64,000 nucleotides of DNA from Rhodococcus sp. OK302 (GCF_002245895.1 NZ_NPJZ01000001.1:4953501-5017500), one strand, 5' to 3'; positions 24,714-34,150 are shown, counted from the stretch's first letter. The notes: a model not told the origin generated them from the sequence alone. Program-made: numbers and translations.

Positions 24714-26089
24714 TGGAGATTGACGGCACGCGAGCCGGAATTCGCAGGCGGGCACCGCAACACGGAGAATACGACACCGAGATTCTCTCCGATCTACCAC
24801 CCCTGGCCGGCCCGTCGACGGCGAACTCGCCACAAGCGAACCCCGTCCGACGGCGACCGCTGGACGGAATTCGGGTACTCGATCTCGGCGTCATCGTCGC
24901 AGGTGGCGAAACAGGTCGACTTCTCGCGGACATGGGCGCCGAGGTGATCAAGATCGAAAACACCGCCTTCCGTGACGGTAGCCGACAGTCCATGTCCGGC
25001 GCACTCATCACTCCGGTCTTCGCCTGGGGCCACCGAAACAAGAAGAGCATCGGTATCAACCTCCGTTCTCCCGAAGGCCGTACCTACATTGCGTCGCTCG
25101 TCGAACAATCCGATGTCGTCCTCTCGAACTTCAAACCAGGAACAATGGACAAACTCGGCTTGTCCTATCGGGAGCTGTCCCGGATCAATCCTCGGATAGT
25201 CGTTGCCGACTCGAGCGCATTCGGTAACAGCGGCCCTTGGAACGCCCGACTCGGATACGGTCCGCTGGTCCGCGCCTCGACCGGTCTGAGCCTGGCTTGG
25301 AAGTACGACAACGACAACGGCGGATTCGCTGACGCCTCCACCATCTATCCTGATCACGCAGCGGCGAGAGTTTCAGCGATAGGTGTTCTCGCGCAGCTTG
25401 TCCGACGCCTCAGAACCAGCCGCGGCGGAACAGTGAGCGTGGCCCAAGCCGAAGTGATTCTGGCTCAACACTCGGATCTGTTTGCCAGCGCATCGGTACG
25501 CATCGGCGCGGAGCCGGACAGAGGAACTGGCAGCGCGCCGAGCGGACTGTATCCCGCCGCAGGCACGGACGAATGGATCGTGATCGACGTCCGCGACTCC
25601 GACGACTGGGAACGACTGGCCAAGTGCATCGGCTCGATCGAACTCGTATCCGACCCCCGATTCGAGACTGCGGCGAAACGCCTCGAACACCGCTCCGAAC
25701 TCGACGCCGTCATCGAGAACTGGACCCGCAGTCGATCACCACGGGCAGCAGTCGATCTACTCCAGGAAAACGGAGTCCCGGGCGCCATGATGCTGAGGCT
25801 TCCGGAACTACCCGGAGATCCGCACCTGCAGGCACGCCAAACCTTCAGAGTCGCAAGGCATCCGTTGATCGATCGCCTCCTGCCCAGCGAGAACACACCG
25901 GCGCACTTCGAGAACATTCCCGATGTGGAGTTACGACCGGCTCCGCTTCTCGGCGAACAGACCCGCGAAATCGCGTCGACCCTTCTCGGCTTGTCCGACG
26001 AGGACATCGATCGCATGATCGCCGCTGGCGTCCTCGAGGAAGAACTCCCTCCGACCGACACCGACAACCGGTCGGTCACAAACTACTGA
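24713..26089 (+). CDS. CaiB/BaiF-family CoA-transferase, second half of the tandem
   Basis: 458 residues if started at ATG 24713 (TGATG overlap with the previous stop). The first 45 residues (MEIDGTRAGIRRRAPQHGE...) are the C-terminal tail of the preceding CoA-transferase domain. A complete second domain follows: RPLDGIRVLDLGVIVAGGETGRLLADMGAEVIKIEN, WGHRNKKSIGINLRSPEGR, LSNFKPGTMDKLGL, DSSAFGNSGPWNARLGYGPLVRASTGL and GVPGAMMLRLPEL. Together 23622-26089 would give one protein of about 820 residues, a size known for actinobacterial tandem CoA-transferases. The family moves CoA between acyl-CoA and free acids. Confidence 0.8.
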   Translation: MEIDGTRAGIRRRAPQHGEYDTEILSDLPPLAGPSTANSPQANPVRRRPLDGIRVLDLGVIVAGGETGRLLADMGAEVIKIENTAFRDGSRQSMSGALITPVFAWGHRNKKSIGINLRSPEGRTYIASLVEQSDVVLSNFKPGTMDKLGLSYRELSRINPRIVVADSSAFGNSGPWNARLGYGPLVRASTGLSLAWKYDNDNGGFADASTIYPDHAAARVSAIGVLAQLVRRLRTSRGGTVSVAQAEVILAQHSDLFASASVRIGAEPDRGTGSAPSGLYPAAGTDEWIVIDVRDSDDWERLAKCIGSIELVSDPRFETAAKRLEHRSELDAVIENWTRSRSPRAAVDLLQENGVPGAMMLRLPELPGDPHLQARQTFRVARHPLIDRLLPSENTPAHFENIPDVELRPAPLLGEQTREIASTLLGLSDEDIDRMIAAGVLEEELPPTDTDNRSVTNY

Positions 26090-26154
26090 AAACCCGGTCA
26101 CCGTGCCGACGGTCACCGCGAACACCAGAGCGAACTACAGAAAAGAACAGCGCC

Positions 26155-27648
26155 ATGACCGTCATCCCCGCCCATCCCGTCGTACCTGTCGATCCTTCCG
26201 CGAACCGTCAGCTCGAATTGCTGCGCGCACAGCGTGACGACTTCCTGGCCGACGGACCGCCGTCTGCCGAAGTTCGACTCGATCGGATCGACCGGTTTCT
26301 CGCCTCCGTCCTTGAGCACGGCGACGAGTTGACCGAGGCCCTCGACGCCGATTTCGGAAATCGTCCACGAATTGCGAGCCTGCTCAGCGACATAGCCGGC
26401 GTCATCCCCGGAGTGGAGCACATCCGCAACAACATCGACGAGTGGATGGCAGATCAGGAAGTGACCGGCTCGGATGCTGCAGGCACCCCAACCTTCGTGC
26501 AGATCCGCCCCAAGGGCGTGGTCGGGGTCATCGGACCGTGGAACTTCCCGGTACTTCTGGTCGTACATCCGGCCATCGAGGCGCTGGCCGCCGGAAATCG
26601 AATCATGATCAAGTTCTCCGAGATCCCGTCGAGAACCGCAGACGTGTTCGCCAAGGCGATTGCCACGAGAATGTCCCCGGAGGAAGTGGTAGTGATCAGA
26701 GGCGGAGTGTCGGCGGCATCGACATTTTCGGATCTGCCTTTCGATCACATCATCTTCACCGGATCACCAGCGGTCGGCGCCCTCGTCGCCGAAAACGCGG
26801 GCCGGAACCTGGTACCGGTGACTCTCGAACTGGGCGGAAAGAATCCGGTGGTCCTCGGTGACGACGCCGACGTTGCGTTCGCTGCCGAGCGAATCTCGGG
26901 TGTTCGGATGATGAACGGCGGACAAATCTGCTTGTGCCCGGACTACGTCTTCGTGCCTCGTGCGAAAGTCGACGACTTCGTGAACGAATACCGCAGTTCA
27001 ATCGAGAATCACTTCTCGGACTACCCGAACAACCCCGGCGTCGTCACGATCGTGAACGACCGCAACTTCGATCGAGTCACTGCGCTCATCGACGACGCGG
27101 TGAGCAAGGGCGCACGCGCGATCTCTCTCGTCACCGACGAGGATCAGAAGTCCCTTCCGGACAGGGCATCTCGACGAATCGCGCCCACCTTGCTGCTCGA
27201 TGTCACATCCCAGATGACAATTGCTACAGAAGAGATATTCGGCCCGGTCATCGTCGTGCATCCCTACGACGAGCTCACCGAAGCGATCGACCACATCAAC
27301 GCGCAACCCAGCCCACTGGCAGCGTACTGGTTCGGGTCCGACAGCGCCGACTTCCGAGAGTACATACGCCGCACCACATCCGGTGGAGTAACCCGGAACG
27401 ACCTCGCGGTCCACTGGGGCGTAGAAGGAGCTCCGTCCGGAGGAATCGGGCGCAGCGGAATGGGGGCGTACAGCGGCAAAGTAGGATTCGATACCTTCTC
27501 ACACCATCGAACCGTGACGGCCAGTACCACCGAGACGGCGTTGGCAGCCCGAGTCATTCCGCCCGCCGGTGACATCGAAGCCGAAACCATCCGGGCCGCA
27601 ATCGGTTACGCCCTGGACGCAATCCAGCAGCGCCTGAACAAGTCCTGA
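26155..27648 (+). CDS. Aldehyde dehydrogenase, coniferyl-aldehyde-dehydrogenase type
   Basis: 497 residues of the NAD(P)-dependent ALDH superfamily. VGVIGPWNFPVLLVVHPAIEALAAGN binds cofactor, FTGSPAVGALVAENAGRNLVPVTLELGGKNPVV carries the general-base Glu, and GGQICLCPDYVFVPRAKVD carries the catalytic Cys in GQIC. EEIFGPVIVV and GIGRSGMGAYSGKVGFDTFSHHRTV are typical of the coniferyl aldehyde dehydrogenase branch. It should oxidise an aryl or unsaturated aldehyde to the acid. A frame extension upstream to 25573 lies within the previous gene and is spurious. Confidence 0.88.
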   Translation: MTVIPAHPVVPVDPSANRQLELLRAQRDDFLADGPPSAEVRLDRIDRFLASVLEHGDELTEALDADFGNRPRIASLLSDIAGVIPGVEHIRNNIDEWMADQEVTGSDAAGTPTFVQIRPKGVVGVIGPWNFPVLLVVHPAIEALAAGNRIMIKFSEIPSRTADVFAKAIATRMSPEEVVVIRGGVSAASTFSDLPFDHIIFTGSPAVGALVAENAGRNLVPVTLELGGKNPVVLGDDADVAFAAERISGVRMMNGGQICLCPDYVFVPRAKVDDFVNEYRSSIENHFSDYPNNPGVVTIVNDRNFDRVTALIDDAVSKGARAISLVTDEDQKSLPDRASRRIAPTLLLDVTSQMTIATEEIFGPVIVVHPYDELTEAIDHINAQPSPLAAYWFGSDSADFREYIRRTTSGGVTRNDLAVHWGVEGAPSGGIGRSGMGAYSGKVGFDTFSHHRTVTASTTETALAARVIPPAGDIEAETIRAAIGYALDAIQQRLNKS

Positions 27649-27685
27649 GGCTCTACGTCGACCCGACCACCCGAATAGGTTCACC

Positions 27686-28774
27686 ATGCGCACCACCGCC
27701 GCCGTTTCCACCGGTCCGAACAGTTCGTTCGAACTCCACGAGATCGAGATTTCCGATCCACGCTCGGACGAGATACTGATACGGCTCGTCGCCACCGGTA
27801 TATGCCACACCGATCTCGGCGCCAAGGCCGTCTCGACACCTGATGTCGCAGCTGTCTACGGGCACGAGGGCGCAGGTGTGGTCGAGAAAATCGGATCCGA
27901 GATCACAGATGTCCGAGTGGGCGATCACGTAGTGATCAGTTTCGACAGCTGCGGTAGCTGCCCGAGATGCGTTGCCGGGCATCAGGCTTACTGCCGGGAA
28001 TTCGGTCTGCGCAATGCTTCCGGGAGACGGCTCGACGGTACGTCGCCGCTGACCACGCTGGACGGAACCGAGGTGTGGTCGTCCTTCTTCGGCCAGTCCA
28101 GTTTCGCGCGACACGCGATTGCCCGACGCACGAATGTGATCGTCGTGCCACCTGACGTGGATTTGACGATGGTTGCTCCACTGGGATGCGGATTTCAGAC
28201 TGGGGCCGGTGCAGTCGTCAACATCGTCGATCCGGAACCGAGTTCGAGCCTGACCGTCTTCGGTACAGGCGGTGTCGGAATTGCTGCGGTGATGGCGGCT
28301 TCGGCACTCGGCGTGGAGACGATCATCGCCGTCGATCTCCACGCCGAGCGTCGACAACTCGCTCTCGACGTCGGCGCTACACACGCATTCGACGGTTCCG
28401 ATCCCGATCTGTCGGAAAAGGTTCGCGCACTGACGAAAGAGAGACCGACGGCGGCGATCGACACCACGGCCGTTCCCCAGGTGATACGTACAGCCGCACA
28501 CGTACTCGGACCCCTGGGAACCCTGGTTCTGGTGGGCATCGGCCAACCAGAAGTGAGTTTCGACGTCTCCGACATCATCATGTCGGGAAAGACGATCCGT
28601 GGCTGCATCGAGGGTGATGCCGATCCGGCGATTCTGATTCCACGTCTGCTCGCCTGGCATGCCGAGGGAAAGTTTCCGTTGGAGAAGGTGGTGACGACGT
28701 ACGCCTTCGAGACGATCAACGAGGCCGTGCGAGCTGCGACCGGGGCAACGGTCAAACCGATTCTCATCTTCTGA
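27686..28774 (+). CDS. Zinc-dependent alcohol dehydrogenase (aryl/benzyl alcohol type)
   Basis: 362 residues of the medium-chain dehydrogenase family. Catalytic zinc ligands are in ATGICHTDLGAK and YGHEGAGVVEKIG plus the later PLGCGFQTGAG. The structural zinc site is the four-Cys lobe CGSCPRCVAGHQAYC. The Rossmann motif is TVFGTGGVGIAAVMAA, with an acidic residue after it (AVDLH), which favours NAD. SGKTIRGCIEGDADP matches the aryl-alcohol (XylB-like) group. With the neighbouring aldehyde dehydrogenase it would oxidise an alcohol to an acid. Confidence 0.9.
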   Translation: MRTTAAVSTGPNSSFELHEIEISDPRSDEILIRLVATGICHTDLGAKAVSTPDVAAVYGHEGAGVVEKIGSEITDVRVGDHVVISFDSCGSCPRCVAGHQAYCREFGLRNASGRRLDGTSPLTTLDGTEVWSSFFGQSSFARHAIARRTNVIVVPPDVDLTMVAPLGCGFQTGAGAVVNIVDPEPSSSLTVFGTGGVGIAAVMAASALGVETIIAVDLHAERRQLALDVGATHAFDGSDPDLSEKVRALTKERPTAAIDTTAVPQVIRTAAHVLGPLGTLVLVGIGQPEVSFDVSDIIMSGKTIRGCIEGDADPAILIPRLLAWHAEGKFPLEKVVTTYAFETINEAVRAATGATVKPILIF

Positions 28775-28840
28775 ACCTGAGCGCCCTGGTTGCCCGAACG
28801 CTCATTCAACATGACATCTATTGCAGGAGAAGCAGTACCG

Positions 28841-31210
28841 ATGAACTCACTTCATGATATCGATCCCCGAACACCAGTTCTGGTGGGCGTGGGCCAAGCG
28901 TCCGAACGTCTCGACGATCCCGACTACCGAAAACTGTCTGCAGTCGGACTCGCAGCAGAGGCGGCACATGCCGCGCTCGTCGATACGGGCGTCGACCCCG
29001 TCCTGGTCGGTGCCCGACTCGACACCGTTGCCGGAGTCCGACAGTTCGAGATCTCGAGTCCGGGTGCGTCGGCCCCGCTGGGGAAGTCCGACAACTATCC
29101 ACGTTCGGTGGCAGATCGCATTGGTGCCGACCCCACCCGCGCAATTCTCGAGGTCGTGGGCGGGCAGTCACCTCAGCATCTCGTCACGGAATTTGCACGC
29201 ACCATAGCGGGCGGCGACGCGGATGCTGTGCTGATCTTCGGATCCGAGGCGATCTCCACCACCCGCCACCTCGCGGGGACCGACGACAAACCGGACTTCG
29301 GCGAAACCCGCGGGGGTGAACTGGACGACCGCGGATTCGGATTGAACGGGTTAGCCTCAAGCTATACGGCAAGCCACGGGCTCACCGACATCCCTAGTCA
29401 GTACGCGTTGTTCGACAACGCTCGCCGCGCCCGTCTCGGGTTGACTCGCGAAGCGTATGCGCAATCGATGGGTGAACTGTTCGCACCATTCACCACTGTG
29501 GCGGCGAAGAACCCACATGCCGCCGCTCCGACGGAACGAAGCGCGGACGAGTTGGCCACCGTCACCGAACGCAACAGAATCATCGCCGACCCGTACCCCA
29601 GATTCCTGATTGCACGCGACCAGGTGAACCAGGGAGCCGCCGTTGTGCTGACGTCAGTGGCAGTCGCCACCGAACTCGGGATACCGCAGGAGAAGTGGGT
29701 CTTCCTGCACGGTCAGGCCGATCTCCGTGAGAAGGACCTGCTCGATCGCGCCGACCTCGGCACCAGCCCCGCCGCGATCACTGCTGCCCGGCATGCACTC
29801 GAGGTCGCCGGCATCGGCGTCGACGACCTGAACGTGCTCGACTTGTACAGCTGCTTCCCGATTGCCGTGTCGAACGTGTGCGACGGGCTGGGGCTGGAGG
29901 CCGACGACCCTCGCAACCTCACCTTGACCGGCGGGCTGCCCTTCTTCGGCGGTGCCGGCAACAACTATTCGATGCATGCCATAGCCGAAGTGGTGCAGGC
30001 GCTTCGCGCGGCACCAGGGACTTACGGCTTCGTCGGTGCCAACGGCGGTCTACTCAGCAAGTATTCGACCGGAATCTACTCGACCACACCGATGAACTTG
30101 CGGGAAGACAACAGCACCCGACTGCAGGTCGAACTCGACTCGGCACCGAACGTGCACGTCGCAATCCGAGCGGACGGCTGGGCAGAGATCGAGACCTACA
30201 CAGTTCAGCACCGACGTAACAAGGTGCTCGGGATCGTAGTGGGTCGCCTCGACGACGGACGCCGCTTCCTGGCCACCGGCATCGACGGCGACAGCGAACT
30301 TCTCGCCCGTCTTCAGATCGGGGAGCCGATCGGGAGCAGAGTGTTCGCGAGATCGTTCGGACCGGGCAACGTCGTCACGTTGTCGGAGGAGCGCATGGAC
30401 GAACTTCGTCCTCGAGCCATGCCGCAGCTGCGCAACGACTATCAGTTCGCCACAGTCCGGCGTACGGGCCATCTCCTCGAAGTGACGATCAACCGCCCCG
30501 AGACACGCAACAGTCTCACCCCGCACGCCAACGACGAGCTCGACCAGATATTCGACGCTTATTTCGCCGACCCGGACCTCTGGGTCGCGATCCTCACGGG
30601 AGCCGGCGACAAATCATTCTCCGCGGGCAACGATCTCGGTTACTCGGCGAGCGGGAAACCCATGTGGGTGCCCAAGAACGGTTTCGCTGGGCTGACGAGC
30701 CGACGGAACATGACCAAACCTGTCATTGCCGCGGTCAACGGTTTTGCCATGGGCGGCGGATGTGAAATTGCTCTGGCCTGCCATCTCGTTGTCGCCGACG
30801 AAACGGCGCAGTTCGCACTCAGCGAGGTGAACGTGGGCCTCGTCGCCGCAGCCGGTGGACTCGTCCGGCTGCCACGCTCCGTCCCCGAGAAGCTGGCAAC
30901 CGAGATGATCCTGACCGGCAACAGGATATCCGCGGAGACTGCCAAGACTTACGGCCTCGTCAATCGAGTCGTCCCGGCGGGCACCGCACTCGATGGAGCC
31001 CGTGCGTTGGCGGACGAGATCCTGACCGGATCACCTACGTCGGTACGCATTTCACTTCAGATCATGAATGAGACTCGTGCGGTATCTGACGTAGTCGACG
31101 CGATCGATCAGCGGTCGCCCGCTCTCGACGAGTTACTGGTCAGCGAGGACCTCGTCGAGGGACTGACGGCGTTCGGGTACAAACGTCCACCCGAGTGGAA
31201 GAACCGCTGA
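28841..31210 (+). CDS. Thiolase-like / enoyl-CoA hydratase fusion protein
   Basis: 789 residues. The N-terminal half (1 to about 525) is the thiolase-like 'acetyl-CoA acetyltransferase' type: RTPVLVGVGQASERLDDPDY, LEVVGGQSPQHLVTEFARTIAGGDADAVLIFGSEA, DLYSCFPIAVSNVC and GGLPFFGGAGNNYSMHAIAEVVQALR. It ends in an OB-like segment. The nucleophile motif of degradative thiolases (CxSG) appears as GGQS, with no Cys. The C-terminal 255 residues are crotonase: SFSAGNDLG for the oxyanion hole, FAMGGGCEIALACH and SEVNVGLVAAAGGLVRLPR. One chain could hydrate an enoyl-CoA and act on the product. RBS AGGAG precedes ATG 28841. Confidence 0.87.
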   Translation: MNSLHDIDPRTPVLVGVGQASERLDDPDYRKLSAVGLAAEAAHAALVDTGVDPVLVGARLDTVAGVRQFEISSPGASAPLGKSDNYPRSVADRIGADPTRAILEVVGGQSPQHLVTEFARTIAGGDADAVLIFGSEAISTTRHLAGTDDKPDFGETRGGELDDRGFGLNGLASSYTASHGLTDIPSQYALFDNARRARLGLTREAYAQSMGELFAPFTTVAAKNPHAAAPTERSADELATVTERNRIIADPYPRFLIARDQVNQGAAVVLTSVAVATELGIPQEKWVFLHGQADLREKDLLDRADLGTSPAAITAARHALEVAGIGVDDLNVLDLYSCFPIAVSNVCDGLGLEADDPRNLTLTGGLPFFGGAGNNYSMHAIAEVVQALRAAPGTYGFVGANGGLLSKYSTGIYSTTPMNLREDNSTRLQVELDSAPNVHVAIRADGWAEIETYTVQHRRNKVLGIVVGRLDDGRRFLATGIDGDSELLARLQIGEPIGSRVFARSFGPGNVVTLSEERMDELRPRAMPQLRNDYQFATVRRTGHLLEVTINRPETRNSLTPHANDELDQIFDAYFADPDLWVAILTGAGDKSFSAGNDLGYSASGKPMWVPKNGFAGLTSRRNMTKPVIAAVNGFAMGGGCEIALACHLVVADETAQFALSEVNVGLVAAAGGLVRLPRSVPEKLATEMILTGNRISAETAKTYGLVNRVVPAGTALDGARALADEILTGSPTSVRISLQIMNETRAVSDVVDAIDQRSPALDELLVSEDLVEGLTAFGYKRPPEWKNR

Positions 31211-31240
31211 TTCTGCCGAACAACGTCGAACCGTGAGTGA

Positions 31241-31273
31241 AACCCCCGAAAGTCCGCGGACTTTCGGGGGTTT
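31241..31273 (+). terminator. Rho-independent terminator after the thiolase/hydratase gene
   Basis: AACCCCCGAAAGTCC (31241-31255), two-base loop region, exact reverse complement (31258-31272) and a short T run. It starts 31 bases after the stop codon and closes the operon that begins at 23622. Confidence 0.85.
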
Positions 31274-31629
31274 GCTCGTCGAATTAGCTGCACTAATGTA
31301 CTGATAGTTTCGAATCAACCACGCCACGTTGGGCTTACGACACAACATCGCCCCGATCTACTCCGCTGTTGAATCGGCGACCTATTCTTCCGGTGAACGT
31401 GGTCGCGGTTGCCCACAAACGCAAAGCTCCGCTGAACCCAGATCACGAAAGACTTCCCTGCTGCACTCGAAAATAGCTGCACCCCAAACAACTTGACAAC
31501 GTCGGACTAGTTGTTTGCGAGAATTTTCTAGATCAGGGGTTTGGCTAAATCCACCACACCAACTGGACGATTGGTCTACAGTTCCGAAATTGGAAGCCCT
31601 GCACTGATCGATCTGGCGATGGAGCCCAC
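31274..31629. other. Intergenic region before phospholipase C gene
   Basis: 356 bases, no gene found. The last 150 bases are AT-richer than the surroundings. They include TTGACA (31493-31498) with no good -10 at the right distance, and a small dyad around TTGACAACG/CTAGTTGTT. A phosphate-regulated promoter is typical for such genes but no PhoP box could be identified by eye. Confidence 0.35.
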
Positions 31630-33762
31630 GTGCCTTTGAATTCCTTTTCTCGACGAATGTTTTTGACCGCCGGCGCCGGCGCGGCAGCTGTCGCTGCCAC
31701 CTCGATGTTGCCGCCGTCGTTGCAGCGCGCAATGGCTTCGCCGGTACCGCCGGGAGGGCTCGACTCCATCGAGCACGTTGTCCTGGTCATGCAGGAGAAT
31801 CGCTCGTTCGACCACTACTACGGAATGCTGCGCGGCGTACGAGGATTCGGCGATCCCAACGCGTTGACATTGCGGCATGGGACCTCAGTGTTCGAGCAGC
31901 CGGGTCCGAACGGCCCGGTGCTCCCGTTCCCGATCCGGGACTCCGCTGCCGCGCAGCAGATGGACACCCAGAACATCAGCGGACTCGACCACAGCTGGGA
32001 GGGCGGCCACAACACCCTTGCGGACGGCTGGCACGACGGCTGGATCGAAGCCAAGACTGCCTCAACCATGGCCTACTACGACCGCCGCGACATGCCGTTC
32101 CACTACGAGCTCGCGGACGCGTTCACGATCTGCGACGCCTACCACTGCTCGGTGCCGACATCGACCAGCCCGAACCGCAACTACTGGCTGTCCGGGTACA
32201 CCGGATTCGAACCCGCCGGCCTGAATCCGTTGGGTTCGATGGATTCGTTGGGTTCGGCGGGGTCGTCGGAACCCGGAGGTCCCGGGGGTCGCGCCGTCAC
32301 CAACGCCGCCTACAATCCGTGGCATGCTGGCTACGGGTGGACCACCGTTCCGGAGCGGCTGCAGGCCGCCGGCATCAGCTGGAAGACGTACCAGGAGTGG
32401 GACAACTTCGGAGACAACAACCTCGAGTACTTCACCACCTTCAAGAAGGTGGCGGCTCAGCTACTCAGCGTGACCCCGTACGAGCTCCGGACCTTGGCGG
32501 GGCTCTACCTCGCGTTGCCCGAGTTGCCTGCCGCGGCGCAGAATGCGGCAGTGACCACCCTCGCGAATGCGGCGGACGGGCTCTCTCCCGCCGACCGCGA
32601 GTTGTACGACCGCGCGCTGTACCGGTCACGGCCGGGCACGCTTGCCGCCGAGTTCCGTAAGGACGTCGAGTCTGGAACACTGCCGCAGGTCAGTTATCTC
32701 GTTCCGTCCGAGGTTGATTCGGAGCATCCGTCCGGATCGTCGCCGGCGGCGAGCGCGACGCTGCTGTACCAGGTGCTCGACGCGATCGCTTCCGATCCGA
32801 CGATTTGGGCGAAGACTGCCGTGATCGTCAACTTCGACGAGAACGACGGCTTCTTCGACCATGTACCGCCGCCTCGTCCGCCGCTCTCGGTCGGTTCGGA
32901 GTGGGTGGGGGGTCAGCCGCTCGGGCTCGGCCCCCGGGTGCCGATGACGATCATTTCGCCGTGGACCGTCGGCGGGTTCGTGTGTTCGCAGGTTTTCGAC
33001 CACACGTCGGTGAATCAGTTCCTGGAGAAGCGATTCGGGATCACCCAACCGGAGATCGATCCGTGGCGGCGGACGGTCAGCGGGGACCTGACGTCGGCCT
33101 TCGACTTCGCGAACCCGCGAAGCCGGCCGAATGTCACTCGCCCGCAGCCCACTCCACCGCTCGAGCCGCGGTGGACCCCGACCCCACCGGCCTTGCAGCA
33201 CATGCCGGTACAGGAGAGCGGTACCCGTCCCGCTCGGGCATTGCCGTATCAGCCGGACGCGTATGCCACCGTGGACTCCGGTGCGCGTTCTCTGACGGTG
33301 CACCTGGTCAACGGCGGTGCCGAGTCGGCGCACCTGGCCTTGTATCCCTACGCCGACGAGTTCGACCTACCGCGGCACTACGACGTCCTCGGGCAGACTG
33401 ACGACACCGTAGCCCTCGAGGGTTCGCAGTACAGCCTGACTCTGTTGGGCCCCAACGGTTTCCGGCGCGAATTTGTCGGGTCGATCGACGGCGCGGCAGC
33501 TGCGCTCGACGTGTCCACCCGAATCGACGCGGCGGGCGGAGTGCTCGATGTGACTGCGGCTAATTCAGGGTCCCGCGCTCTGACCGTCGTGATCGACGGT
33601 CAGAGCCGTCTGATCGCGGCCGGCGGCAGTGCGTCGTGGACGGTGCCGTCAGTAGACGGCTGGTATGAGGCCACCGTGGCCGTCGACGAGGATCCGGACT
33701 TCCGCCGCCGGCTCGTCGGGCACATCGAAAGCGGACGGGCCAGCGTCAGCCAACGAACGTGA
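31630..33762 (+). CDS. Tat-exported phosphocholine-preferring phospholipase C
   Basis: 710 residues, the usual size. A twin-arginine signal peptide (SRRMFLTAGAGAAAVAATSML, Arg-Arg at 8-9) is followed by a cut region near AMAS. The phosphoesterase core has IEHVVLVMQENRSFDHYYGMLRGVRGFGD, the nucleophile-region NRSFDHY, GLDHSWEGGHNTLADGWHDGW, STSPNRNYWLSG and NFDENDGFFDHVPPP. Two C-terminal DUF756-like beta domains run from about 530 to 700. It hydrolyses phospholipids outside the membrane to release a phospho-head group, often for phosphate scavenging. Stands alone. Start supported by context only. Confidence 0.9.
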   Translation: MPLNSFSRRMFLTAGAGAAAVAATSMLPPSLQRAMASPVPPGGLDSIEHVVLVMQENRSFDHYYGMLRGVRGFGDPNALTLRHGTSVFEQPGPNGPVLPFPIRDSAAAQQMDTQNISGLDHSWEGGHNTLADGWHDGWIEAKTASTMAYYDRRDMPFHYELADAFTICDAYHCSVPTSTSPNRNYWLSGYTGFEPAGLNPLGSMDSLGSAGSSEPGGPGGRAVTNAAYNPWHAGYGWTTVPERLQAAGISWKTYQEWDNFGDNNLEYFTTFKKVAAQLLSVTPYELRTLAGLYLALPELPAAAQNAAVTTLANAADGLSPADRELYDRALYRSRPGTLAAEFRKDVESGTLPQVSYLVPSEVDSEHPSGSSPAASATLLYQVLDAIASDPTIWAKTAVIVNFDENDGFFDHVPPPRPPLSVGSEWVGGQPLGLGPRVPMTIISPWTVGGFVCSQVFDHTSVNQFLEKRFGITQPEIDPWRRTVSGDLTSAFDFANPRSRPNVTRPQPTPPLEPRWTPTPPALQHMPVQESGTRPARALPYQPDAYATVDSGARSLTVHLVNGGAESAHLALYPYADEFDLPRHYDVLGQTDDTVALEGSQYSLTLLGPNGFRREFVGSIDGAAAALDVSTRIDAAGGVLDVTAANSGSRALTVVIDGQSRLIAAGGSASWTVPSVDGWYEATVAVDEDPDFRRRLVGHIESGRASVSQRT

Positions 33763-33859
33763 CACGGCTCTGTCAACTTAACTGCCGTGAGTCAGGGATG
33801 ATGGTCGGATCAGTCGTGGAGACGAAACGCGGGCGGATGCGACGCGGTCGCTGTACACA

Positions 33860-34150
33860 CGGCACCGCTATCCCGCGGAGATCATCGCGCATTGCGTGTG
33901 GCTGTACTACAGGTTCGCCTTGAGCTTGCGCGATGTCGCAGAGTTGATGCTCGCCCGCGGCATCGTCGTCTCGCACGAGACGATCCACACGTGGTGCGCA
34001 AACAGGGCCGCGCGCCGAGGGTGCTGGTAGCGGTGTTCAGCGCGATTTCGCCGCACTTCCGGCCCCGCCGACACAAGCTTACCCGAGCGATTACCGCTCC
34101 GAAATGACCAACCGATTCGCCACCTGGAACGACGTCACCGCGTACCCGCC
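33860..34150 (+). pseudogene. IS6-family transposase remnant with internal deletion
   Basis: Reading from about 33868, the frame encodes RYPAEIIAHCVWLYYRFALS LRDVAELMLARGIVVSHETIHTWC in two consecutive pieces, the DNA-binding N-terminal segment of IS6/IS26-like transposases. After a deletion at about 34000 the sequence resumes with SAISPHFRPRRHKLTR. Then, in a shifted frame, it gives YRSEMTNRFATWNDVTAYP, the C-terminal end of the same family. The whole DDE catalytic core is missing, so the element is dead. Confidence 0.8.

Noticed and set aside
25573..26154. N-terminal extension of the aldehyde dehydrogenase
   Set aside because: The extension overlaps the CoA-transferase gene and is Arg-rich shadow sequence; ATG 26155 gives the normal family length.
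31493..31521. TTGACA as the phospholipase C promoter
   Set aside because: No acceptable -10 sequence at 16-19 bases spacing; kept only as a remark in the intergenic entry.
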